Positions 49,120 through 55,882 of a DNA stretch of 64,000 bases are shown piece after piece (position 1 is the stretch's first letter; every line of letters begins with the position of its first letter). Below the pieces are notes generated by a model, which had not been told where the DNA came from, searched no databases, and saw nothing but the letters and a program-made list of their open reading frames with translations. The position numbers and the translations under genes are program-made. The stretch lies in assembly GCF_003627095.1 (NCBI RefSeq), contig NZ_CP032627.1, positions 2,356,001-2,420,000 of the forward strand. The letters run 5' to 3'. The DNA comes from Lactococcus allomyrinae (GTDB lineage Bacteria; Bacillota; Bacilli; Lactobacillales; Streptococcaceae).

Positions 49120-49334
49120 TGCCCATACGAGTTCACCTTCATTCTACTTAGTAGAATGAAGGTGAAGTGCAATACTGCCTTGCGACGAAAGAGAAAAGCG
49201 TAGCCTTTCTTATTCGCAGCCTTGATGCAATGCCTCATCTTCCGTTATCCATTCGCTCCAAACCAGCAGAGCTGTCAAGGCGAAATGGTAAGCGCAAGAG
49301 ATGGTTTGCGTCTTACGCAAACTTTAACAGTATT
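49120..49334 (-). repeat. Hairpin-mosaic leader before the oxidoreductase gene
   Basis: Small hairpins in series: ATTCTACTTAGTAGAAT, GAGAAAAGCGTAGCCTTTC, GTTTGCGTCTTACGCAAAC. On the minus strand the words TTGCATCAAGGCTG and ATAAGAAAGGCT match the leader near 40.99 kb. No gene is seen. Confidence 0.6.
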
Positions 49335-49408
49335 AGAAGTCATTAAAATTAGGAAAATGTAGTTCTGAGCAGAACTCAGATTCCATTTTATCTATTTTTA
49401 TGATTTCT
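49335..49408. repeat. Long imperfect hairpin repeat, copy B
   Basis: Arms 49335-49359 (AGAAGTCATTAAAATTAGG onward) and 49383-49408 pair at about 20 positions; the loop holds GTTCTGAGCAGAAC, itself a hairpin. Shares its words with 28241-28318 and 31301-31355. Confidence 0.65.
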
Positions 49409-49419
49409 AACCCTCAAAC

Positions 49420-49581
49420 TCAATTCCTTTCTTTCTTGGACTCTATTTTTTTACGTAATGCTTCGATTTTTGCTTGAGTGGCGTTTTGAGTATTAATCCC
49501 TTTTCCACCCTCTGTCGAGTATTTTTCATGAAACTTTCCGACAGCTTTTTGACCTTTATAGTCAAGTTGATATTTTCCCAT
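49420..49581 (-). CDS. Small basic protein, 53 residues
   Basis: MGKYQLDYKGQKAVGKFHEK is followed by a Gly/Asn stretch and a charged helix (IEALRKKIESKKERN). GAGAGGAC lies about 9 bp before the ATG. No function recognised. The arrangement of a clean ribosome site and sensible composition makes a real gene more likely than not. Confidence 0.6.
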   Translation of the reverse strand: MGKYQLDYKGQKAVGKFHEKYSTEGGKGINTQNATQAKIEALRKKIESKKERN

Positions 49582-49956
49582 TTAATAAAAGTCCTCTCAC
49601 TTCCAAAAACTTAATGAATAATTTTGTGACCAATTTTGCTGAATAATTTTCATTATAAATTGGACGTTTAGAGTCGTATGCCACATCAAAACTTGCGGAA
49701 GGTTTCCCATTGATTGCGTGCCTGCAAGTTTTTTCCCTACAAAATGAAAACGTTGGAGTGGCGACTTTGAAACTGTTTCTCAAAATTGAATTTTTCCAAA
49801 CTGTGACTATGGATTTTCAGTTAAAAAATCAATTTCGGAAGGGCTCAGACTAATGTAGACATCCTCAGCTTATGCTCAGTAAAGCTGTGCGGTCAATGTA
49901 CCGACTATTTTAACTGTGGAGCGTAGTCTTAAACTGTTCATATACTTCTTGAGTGG
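49582..49956. other. Gap downstream of luxS
   Basis: A 73-codon minus-strand frame (49562-49783) overlaps the small-protein gene and lacks a ribosome site; it is not called. Short inverted words (TCAGCTTATGCTCAGTAAAGC) are present. No terminator with a T run was found for luxS. Confidence 0.35.
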
Positions 49957-50433
49957 TTAGATCACTTTACGCTCAAATGGATTTGTTGAAATTCCTTCAG
50001 CGAGTATTTTTTTTGCCCATTCTTGTGCACCGAAAAGTGAATGATTTTTGTAATTTCCACATTCTTTCTCAGCTACGCCTGGGACATTATCCCAACCAAA
50101 TTCAGGACTTGCAAGTTCTTCAAGAGAGGACTTGATGACAACAGCGATTTCTTCTGTTGAATGTTCTCCCCACATAATCATGTGAAAACCAGTTTGACAA
50201 CCAAAAGGTGAAAAGTCAATCATACCATCAATGCGGTCGCGAATTAAACTTGCCATGCTGTGTTCGATTGTATGCAGAGCTGCCATACCAATGACGTTGG
50301 CATTGGGTTGAACGAAACGGACGTCAAAGTTAGTAATGATATCACCCTTAGGTCCTGTCTCGCTGCCGATGAGGCGCACATAAGGTGCGAGTACTTTTGT
50401 GTGGTCGAGTTGAAAAGATTCTACTTCTGCCAT
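49957..50433 (-). CDS. luxS: S-ribosylhomocysteine lyase LuxS
   Basis: 158 residues, full length. The metal site HTIEHSMAS (HxxEH) and FGCQTGF (catalytic Cys) are present. LuxS recycles S-adenosylhomocysteine and makes the AI-2 precursor. The first six codons lie in the left attachment site of the element described below. The promoter (TTGATA, 17 bp, TATAAT) and ribosome site (GGAGA) lie on the element side of that site. Confidence 0.97.
   Translation of the reverse strand: MAEVESFQLDHTKVLAPYVRLIGSETGPKGDIITNFDVRFVQPNANVIGMAALHTIEHSMASLIRDRIDGMIDFSPFGCQTGFHMIMWGEHSTEEIAVVIKSSLEELASPEFGWDNVPGVAEKECGNYKNHSLFGAQEWAKKILAEGISTNPFERKVI
50415..50433. other. Left attachment site (attL) within luxS codons 1-6
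   Basis: AAGATTCTACTTCTGCCAT matches 63802-63820 at 18 of 19 positions, in direct orientation. The 13-bp core AAGATTCTACTTC is identical. The site lies 150 bp from the integrase stop codon. Confidence 0.8.
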
Positions 50434-50460
50434 TTAAAATTCTCCATTTCTTTATTTTAC

Positions 50461-50489
50461 ATTATACTTCATAAAGCTTATAATATCAA
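50461..50489 (-). promoter_or_regulatory. Promoter for luxS, inside the element end
   Basis: On the minus strand TTGATA (50489-50484) and TATAAT (50466-50461) are 17 bp apart. It lies between attL and the integrase gene. Confidence 0.7.
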
Positions 50490-50551
50490 GCTTTATAAGT
50501 GTTTTTGTTAGTTTTATATTTCATCAAAAATCATCATTTTTAACTGAAAAA

Positions 50552-50569
50552 TTGTGCTTTTTATTGTGC
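50552..50569 (+). other. Integrase arm-type repeat, left
   Basis: Two TTGTGC words 12 bp apart. The identical arrangement is found at 63733-63750 near the other end, matching at 17 of 18 positions and in the same orientation. Confidence 0.6.
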
Positions 50570-50582
50570 CTAGAATATACTT

Positions 50583-51737
50583 TTAAGCAATTCGGGGTAA
50601 ATTATTTAAAACCTTTACAGCTTGTTGTTTTTGAGATGAAATTAAGTGGGTATAAATCTCACTTGTAGTTCGTGGACTAGAATGTCCAACTCTATCCATG
50701 ATTACTTTTTGGGGAACACCTGCAAGAACAAGAAGTGTGATGTGAGAATGTCGCAACATATGGGTTGAGAAGTATTTTGGATTCTTTGCCATTCCACCAT
50801 AATCTCCAACTTTTTTCATGAACTTATTTAGTGCACTATTTGGAAAAGGTTGCTTATGGATAGTTGGAAATACGAAATTACAATCTGATTTGGTTTTCAT
50901 CTCTTCCAAAATTTCTGCAGTACGTTCATCTATTGCAATATGACGAACAGATTGAATATTTTTGGTTGGACCGACTTTTCCAAGATTTATTTGCCAACTT
51001 TGACGAATATAAACGTCACGCATTAGAATGTCTACGTTTTTCCATTCAAGTGCTGCCGCTTCTCCATATCTACAACCAGTCAAAAAGATAAATTGTAATA
51101 AGAGTAAACGTCTGAGTCCCATTTCCCGATGATAAGAAGAACGTAAATTCTGTATATAACATTTTGCTGAATCTACAAATTCATTAAATTCATCAACTGT
51201 AAAGAATTTTAAATCATGTTTTTCTTTCTGTTCAATAGTTTGTTTAATTTTTGGTATTCTAATACGTTGCGCTTCATTTACATCAATATATCGCATAGCA
51301 AAAGCAAAGTCAAAGAATTGTATCAAGTGACGTTTGAACTCTCTTCGAGTATGTGGCTTATCAAAGAAATTCACAAACTTTTGAAGTTCAATGCTAGTCA
51401 CTGATTTTATTCTTTTTCCTCCAAAATCAAAATCATTTAAAAATGTGTCAAACTTTTGTTTTTCACGTAAAGCATAGCTATCAGCAATTTCTTGCTTTCT
51501 TGTATTCCAATAAATTTCAAAAACTTGAGATACAGTTGCATTGTGAAAAATGTCAAGTGCTTCACGTTCAGCAGCAAGTTTTTTCTCAATCCTCTGAGTG
51601 ATTAAATTTTTAGCTTGTCTTTGACTTTGTGCGCTAGCAGTTTCTAATGTTACAGTTACTTGCTTGCGTTTTCCACTTAAAGTTTTATAAGTATCGAAAA
51701 ATTTAACCTTTCCATTTGGTAATTTTTTATTATACAT
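50583..51737 (-). CDS. int: Tyrosine integrase of the element
   Basis: 384 residues. An N-terminal arm-binding domain (KLPNGKVKFFDTYKTLSGKR), a SAM-like core-binding domain (about 65-165) and a catalytic domain with GCRYGEA (Arg), HMLRHSHITLL (HxxR), GHSSPRTT and TSEIYTHL (Tyr). Phage/ICE type. It lies next to attL and reads towards luxS. Confidence 0.95.
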   Translation of the reverse strand: MYNKKLPNGKVKFFDTYKTLSGKRKQVTVTLETASAQSQRQAKNLITQRIEKKLAAEREALDIFHNATVSQVFEIYWNTRKQEIADSYALREKQKFDTFLNDFDFGGKRIKSVTSIELQKFVNFFDKPHTRREFKRHLIQFFDFAFAMRYIDVNEAQRIRIPKIKQTIEQKEKHDLKFFTVDEFNEFVDSAKCYIQNLRSSYHREMGLRRLLLLQFIFLTGCRYGEAAALEWKNVDILMRDVYIRQSWQINLGKVGPTKNIQSVRHIAIDERTAEILEEMKTKSDCNFVFPTIHKQPFPNSALNKFMKKVGDYGGMAKNPKYFSTHMLRHSHITLLVLAGVPQKVIMDRVGHSSPRTTSEIYTHLISSQKQQAVKVLNNLPRIA

Positions 51738-51809
51738 TTTGTTTAATCCTTCATATAGTAAAAGGCAAAACAGGTAGTTTTATTATACCATATTCCGCCT
51801 TAGCTGCTT

Positions 51810-52007
51810 TTAACGTTGTTCTTGTTTCCAACGAAGATATTTCTCATAACCTATCGGGTCAATCAGAACACGTTTTACCGTTGGGTTGATAATATAGTTA
51901 GAAAACTTGGACAAACGTCGCATAGCTGTTAAATCATTTCCAAGTGTTCCTTTATTTACGGAAAAGTACTCAGAAATCTCATCTTTAGTCATAAATTTTT
52001 TTATCAA
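51810..52007 (-). CDS. Xis-like small DNA-binding protein
   Basis: 65 residues. MTKDEISEYFSVNKGTLGND looks like a winged-helix/MerR-type start, followed by a basic end (RWKQEQR). The position between rep and int suggests an excisionase or directionality factor. It starts 11 bp after the rep stop, so it is co-transcribed. Assignment by context and pattern only. Confidence 0.6.
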   Translation of the reverse strand: MIKKFMTKDEISEYFSVNKGTLGNDLTAMRRLSKFSNYIINPTVKRVLIDPIGYEKYLRWKQEQR

Positions 52008-52017
52008 TTATTATCCC

Positions 52018-52623
52018 CTATTTATCTGTGATATTTTTTGAAGCTTTTCGTCTTGGATTATAACGGCGGGAGTCAAGAAATTTTGCAAAAAAATAGGTTT
52101 TATCTATTACCAAGTTTAGTAGCAAGTAGTTGTTTGCTCTTGCAAAATAAATCAACTCTTCAAATTCTGTAATGTCATTCTTTTCAATAAGATCAATGAC
52201 TTCGTTCAGAAATTCATCTGAAGCTTGCTCGCAAAGAAATTTATCTAATTCAAATCCTGCTCCAGATTCCATGTCTTCAATGTTATAGGGTGTTTTATCT
52301 GGGTTCTCTGCATGTGTGAAGTAATCAAACATGCCTTTTGGGCTCATGACCACCTCGATGTGTGATGGGCTATTTAATTTATCTTGTAAAAGTTCCGAGA
52401 CTTGACTATAACTTTTCAAAGTTTCAAAGAATAGTGCCCCGTGCTTATGAGACTTTTTGAACTCGCCAGTGGAGCGATTCACGTCTTTGTCATGCCATGG
52501 GCTGAGGACAAAAGGAACATGTAATTCTTCAAGTATATCAAGATAATCTTTAGGCGCAGATTCTTGGTAGATGAGAAACGCCCATTTATTAGTACGCTGT
52601 TCTTTTTTGATTTTTTTTGTCAT
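52018..52623 (-). CDS. Rolling-circle replication initiator, Rep_2 (pMV158 RepB) type
   Basis: 201 residues. The HUH motif is SHKHGALFF. The catalytic Tyr block YFTHAENPDKTPYN fits the RepB pattern Y-(L/F)-TH-nnPdK-Y. The start has WAFLIYQESAP and SPWHDKDVN. It nicks and rejoins DNA at the origin. In integrative mobilizable elements such proteins act as relaxases or drive replication after excision. A matching nick motif lies in the hairpin 80 bp upstream. GAAAGG precedes the ATG. Confidence 0.87.
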   Translation of the reverse strand: MTKKIKKEQRTNKWAFLIYQESAPKDYLDILEELHVPFVLSPWHDKDVNRSTGEFKKSHKHGALFFETLKSYSQVSELLQDKLNSPSHIEVVMSPKGMFDYFTHAENPDKTPYNIEDMESGAGFELDKFLCEQASDEFLNEVIDLIEKNDITEFEELIYFARANNYLLLNLVIDKTYFFAKFLDSRRYNPRRKASKNITDK

Positions 52624-52637
52624 ATTTTATTACCTTT

Positions 52638-52684
52638 CTATCTATCAGGAGGATTTATTGAGATTTTCGGAGTTTTTATTTCAT
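52638..52684. repeat. Duplicated leader motif, copy 1 (before rep)
   Basis: TCTATCTATCAGGAGGATTT continues to a TTCGGAG core. A related stretch lies at 54877-54923. Both sit in the 5' leaders of minus-strand transcripts of the element. Confidence 0.55.
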
Positions 52685-52701
52685 TGATGTGATTATTGAT
52701 T

Positions 52702-52741
52702 ATTGAACTAATGGGGGTCGTAGTCACCCCATTAGTTCAAT
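52702..52741 (-). other. Rolling-circle origin hairpin with a pMV158-type nick motif
   Basis: 15-nt perfect arms (52702-52716 and 52727-52741; ATTGAACTAATGGGG) frame a 10-nt loop. The minus strand reads GACTACGACCCCC across loop and stem; the known pMV158-family nick sequence is TACTACG/ACCCCC, 12 of 13 identical. It lies directly upstream of the Rep_2 gene. Likely double-strand origin and/or oriT. Confidence 0.8.
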
Positions 52742-52749
52742 AATGTAAA

Positions 52750-52809
52750 ATAATATAAAAGTGGTGCTTCGCCTCTTGCGTTGCAAGGCGAGCACCACTT
52801 TTATATTAT
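52750..52809 (-). terminator. Strong terminator at the end of the transfer operon
   Basis: A stem of 23 bp with one bulge (GTGGTGCTTCGCC / GGCGAGCACCAC extended by AT pairs) starts in the stop codon of the membrane protein gene and is followed by a T-rich tract on the minus strand. Confidence 0.75.
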
Positions 52810-53408
52810 CTTTTAGTACCAGTAAACCAAAGCTGATTTTTAGCACGTTCAGGGGTTGAGAAGATGTAATCAGGATTACGACTTGAAATTTCTTCTCTCA
52901 GTAATTCTTCCATTTCTTTTAGGATTTTTTGAGCTTGCTGCGAGTGTGGAATTTTGAAAAACACAAGTACTCGATCTTCTGTAATATCTACCACTGATTT
53001 TTTTACTGCTCGGTTAAAATCATGATAAATTGGATTGACAGTTATTTTTGACTGTGGTTCACGAAATGTTTTATCAATGCGTTCACTTTGTGAGGCAAAT
53101 CGTCTTAAGCTGAAAGTTTCGATGATAGATTTAAAATAATTTGATAATGCATCTTTTTTTAAACGTGAGATGATTTCAAATACTATGGAAAACATAAGTA
53201 AAAGAATCAAGGGAACGGTTGCCATGACAATTGAATCATGAAGTTTTTCAAAATAATCAGGAATCTTGCTCAATGGAGAAAAATTTCTTAAAGTTCCCAT
53301 TTTTGAAGCGAATACTCCAGATAATAAAACAAGGAATAAACCCAAAATTGAGCACATAAACAGATTTAAGTTAAAATTGAATGTTTTGATGAAGTACGTT
53401 TTTTTCAT
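52806..53408 (-). CDS. Element membrane protein beside the TcpA-like ATPase
   Basis: 200 residues with two membrane segments (about 15-35 and 62-80), followed by a cytoplasmic alpha/beta region ending in NQLWFTGTKR. No family recognised. It overlaps the ATPase gene by 4 bp (ATGA), so a partner in a coupling complex at the membrane is a fair inference. Confidence 0.65.
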   Translation of the reverse strand: MKKTYFIKTFNFNLNLFMCSILGLFLVLLSGVFASKMGTLRNFSPLSKIPDYFEKLHDSIVMATVPLILLLMFSIVFEIISRLKKDALSNYFKSIIETFSLRRFASQSERIDKTFREPQSKITVNPIYHDFNRAVKKSVVDITEDRVLVFFKIPHSQQAQKILKEMEELLREEISSRNPDYIFSTPERAKNQLWFTGTKR

Positions 53409-54481
53409 AAGATACCTTTTCTAGTATAATAGGTGGGAATCAAAAGAGGTAACACCTGGTAGGGATGCTCATTATCAATGATTTGAATGAGGCCTGTACC
53501 TTTGCCATTGGGGATAACGATACCTTCGGTATTTAAATCAGGAAATAAGAATTGAACGGTCTTACTATTGATGTTTCCGATTTGCATAAGTACGTTTAAC
53601 TGCTCACGTACACTGACAGGTATTGAGTGATAATCAAATCGTTGGCTGACAAGTAACATATGAACTTTTGTAGCTCTACCTAGAAGGGCAATTTGAGAAA
53701 GAAGTGAGAAGAAGGACTCTTTAATTGCTTTATTCACACCCTCAGAAATAGAGAGAACTTCATCAATAACTATTGTTAAATGAGTGAAATGATGTTCAGG
53801 ATTCTCGTATAGAATCGCTTGGCGTTGATTGATGAGATTCAAACTTTTGGAAAGTGCTTCATTGAGTTCAGAAACAAAGTCGGATTTACTGCGATTCATT
53901 TCTGGGTGTATTACTTTCACATCATTGACTTTTGCCCAACGCGAGGGAGTGTCAAACTTTGGGTCAATTACAATCAAATCTGAGATGGGTTTGAGCACTG
54001 TTAGAAAGTACGTCAAAGCATAAGATTTTCCACTTCCAGAATTCCCCGCAATTGCAATGCTAGTTACCTTATCGTAATCAATGGAGAGATTTTCCATGAG
54101 GGGGATTCTTGTTCCACTTTGTGAAGAGGCGAATTGTTCTAAATTTGAAATAATGAGCCGTTTTGAAATTCCTATTTTCCACGGAAAGAACAAGGCACGT
54201 TGAACGTGAATATCATCGGTATTAAGTGGGACAAAATAAGCGGAGGTTTGCTTTAACAAAGTGTAGCGTGGATAAAGAGATGCACTGGCGATTAGGAAAA
54301 TCTTCTGATACAATTCGTCATCAATGACGTAGCCTGCTGGCAAGCGAGGGATAAAATAAAATCCCTCTGTCTTTATCTTAACATCGAAAGAATTCGTATA
54401 GCTTGTTTCTCCTTGCATTTGTGATCCGAGCGCCATGTTTAAACTTTGGAGAATGTAGAGATTGAGTTGTGAGTCTGTCAT
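53405..54481 (-). CDS. FtsK/TcpA-type DNA translocase (coupling protein)
   Basis: 358 residues. Walker A GNSGSGKS (about 150), DLIVIDPKFD, Walker B HLTIVIDEV and LLVSQRF are typical of the FtsK/SpoIIIE-related TcpA coupling ATPases of Gram-positive conjugative and mobilizable elements. It has no membrane segment of its own; the next gene encodes one. It would deliver the nicked element DNA to a helper conjugation pore. Confidence 0.85.
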   Translation of the reverse strand: MTDSQLNLYILQSLNMALGSQMQGETSYTNSFDVKIKTEGFYFIPRLPAGYVIDDELYQKIFLIASASLYPRYTLLKQTSAYFVPLNTDDIHVQRALFFPWKIGISKRLIISNLEQFASSQSGTRIPLMENLSIDYDKVTSIAIAGNSGSGKSYALTYFLTVLKPISDLIVIDPKFDTPSRWAKVNDVKVIHPEMNRSKSDFVSELNEALSKSLNLINQRQAILYENPEHHFTHLTIVIDEVLSISEGVNKAIKESFFSLLSQIALLGRATKVHMLLVSQRFDYHSIPVSVREQLNVLMQIGNINSKTVQFLFPDLNTEGIVIPNGKGTGLIQIIDNEHPYQVLPLLIPTYYTRKGIL

Positions 54482-54798
54482 TATTTGAACTCTTTTATTC
54501 CATCTGCCTTGAAATAGACATTATAAGATACTTCCACAGCTTGAAGGTTAATAAACTCCACCACTGACAAATAGGGTGGAAGTTGAACTTCATTAGAAAA
54601 TTTGACTTCAAAAGGAGGCAAACCAACCTGTGTAAACCACGCTTTATAAGCGATAATTTCCCCTGTTGGCTTCTTATCCTCAAATTTTTGTTGGGGAGTA
54701 AGTGAATCAGAAATAGAATGAACAGGCTTGCTCTTATCTAAGATGGAATGAGCGAGTGATGATGAGTAACCATCTTGACGACGTGTATTAAATTTCAT
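54481..54798 (-). CDS. Small element protein, possibly DUF961-like
   Basis: 105 residues. The C-terminal half (VEFINLQAVEVSYNVYFKAD) weakly resembles DUF961 proteins of Tn916-type elements, which have VELINP...WYIKADDI near the end. It precedes the ATPase gene with a 1-base overlap, as DUF961 genes do in such modules. This family link is tentative. Confidence 0.45.
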   Translation of the reverse strand: MKFNTRRQDGYSSSLAHSILDKSKPVHSISDSLTPQQKFEDKKPTGEIIAYKAWFTQVGLPPFEVKFSNEVQLPPYLSVVEFINLQAVEVSYNVYFKADGIKEFK

Positions 54799-54876
54799 GT
54801 GTAGGATTCCTTTCTAGAATCTAAATAGTAGTGTGTGACTGCTCGATTTATATCCTGAGCTGGATTTATTTTACTT

Positions 54877-54923
54877 TCTTATCTATCAGGAGAAATAAAT
54901 CGAAATTTCGGAGATTTTTATAA
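54877..54923. repeat. Duplicated leader motif, copy 2 (before the transfer operon)
   Basis: TTATCTATCAGGAGAAATAA then a TTTCGGAG core, matching 52638-52684 at most positions. It lies about 80 bp upstream of the first gene of the minus-strand transfer operon. Confidence 0.55.
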
Positions 54924-55000
54924 AAGAACTTCCTTTGACATATTTTTCTAAACTATTTTATGTTAAAATGATCAAATAAAAGGCAGAAACGCTCCATACG

Positions 55001-55038
55001 TAAAAAAGCCAATTAAGAGGTGAGTCCTAATTGGCTTT
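55001..55038 (-). terminator. Terminator of the sigma-like gene
   Basis: AAAGCCAATTA / TAATTGGCTTT with a 12-nt loop; on the minus strand a T6 run follows. Confidence 0.8.
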
Positions 55039-55042
55039 AGTT

Positions 55043-55504
55043 TTATTTTACAAGTGATTGAAGATGTGTAAATATCTTCACAAAGTGTTTCTTAACTGTT
55101 TTATCACTCATTTGAATCCCTTTGGTAAGGAGAGTCTCGGATAATTCTTTCCAATTTTGATGATTGGGATAAAATCCAGATTCTTGATACGTTGTAAAGA
55201 TAATGAAATCAATAGGTTTCAGAGTCTCTAAAGCTGCTTCTAACCTATCCTTATGCTCATTCTGCTTTTCCTTAGCCATCAAAGCCTCCTCTGGATTTAA
55301 GTCGCTACTGGTTAGAAAATCTTCTAGCTCGTTCGATTTGGTTATTCCGACTTTGTAGTTTGTACTATGTACATGATGATAGCGAAGCTTACGCTGATGA
55401 TTTGCTTCAATTTTTTTAGCTAATGCTTCAGAAGCTTTTGTATTAACATTTTGTGCGGTTTCAACAATTTCTTTGTAAAGCTTCTCTAAAGCTTTAGCAT
55501 CCAA
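55043..55504 (-). CDS. Sigma-70 region 4-like or ArpU-like regulator, start uncertain
   Basis: 153 residues from a TTG. LEAALETLKPIDFIIFTTYQ and LLTKGIQMSDKTVKKHFVKI form a C-terminal helix-turn-helix of sigma-region-4 appearance. The TTG lies inside the end of the small frame at 55494-55613. Removing one A from the A6 run (minus strand, 55513-55518) would fuse the two into one protein of about 190 residues beginning MTKIEERHDKELIEA, with a continuous helix across the join. It may be a regulator of element transfer. Confidence 0.55.
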   Translation of the reverse strand: MDAKALEKLYKEIVETAQNVNTKASEALAKKIEANHQRKLRYHHVHSTNYKVGITKSNELEDFLTSSDLNPEEALMAKEKQNEHKDRLEAALETLKPIDFIIFTTYQESGFYPNHQNWKELSETLLTKGIQMSDKTVKKHFVKIFTHLQSLVK

Positions 55505-55613
55505 GAGTTGCGTTTTTTAATAAATCATGATATTTATTTTCTAAAGCTTTCAAATTTCCGCGATTGATCGCTTCGATGAGTTCTTTATCATGACGTTCTT
55601 CAATTTTAGTCAT
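55494..55613 (-). CDS. Short frame upstream of the sigma-like gene (possible N-terminus)
   Basis: 39 residues from an ATG: MTKIEERHDKELIEAINRGN then LKALENKYHDLLK. Charged and helical. It is probably the true start of the next gene if the A6 run has one base too many; otherwise a small regulator with overlapping stop and start. Confidence 0.45.
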   Translation of the reverse strand: MTKIEERHDKELIEAINRGNLKALENKYHDLLKNATLGC

Positions 55614-55882
55614 TGGGCTTCTTCCCGCCAAAAGGAAGGAAAGAAACAATCTCTAATTTTGATAAAAGGTGTCAAAACTTTGGAGAAAATCAGAATTGGC
55701 AAATATTTATTCACTTCTTCTGTGTTTCAATCCGTCCGTTTTGATGGCGCCACCATTTTTGGACTTTTAGAATTTATCAAGACTTACTATTTCTTGATAT
55801 ACTTATCATCTCAAAATATAAAATCAACAAAAAGGCAAAATGCAAGAAACAATATCTTTGTGAAAAAAGGAGCAAAAAGTAG

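Noticed and set aside
49562-49783. A 73-codon minus-strand frame downstream of luxS.
   Set aside because: Overlaps the start and ribosome site of the better-supported 53-residue gene and has no start signal.
52806-53408. The element as a phage-inducible island or prophage.
   Set aside because: No capsid, terminase, packaging or lysis genes; the TcpA-like ATPase and Rep_2 origin point to mobilization instead.
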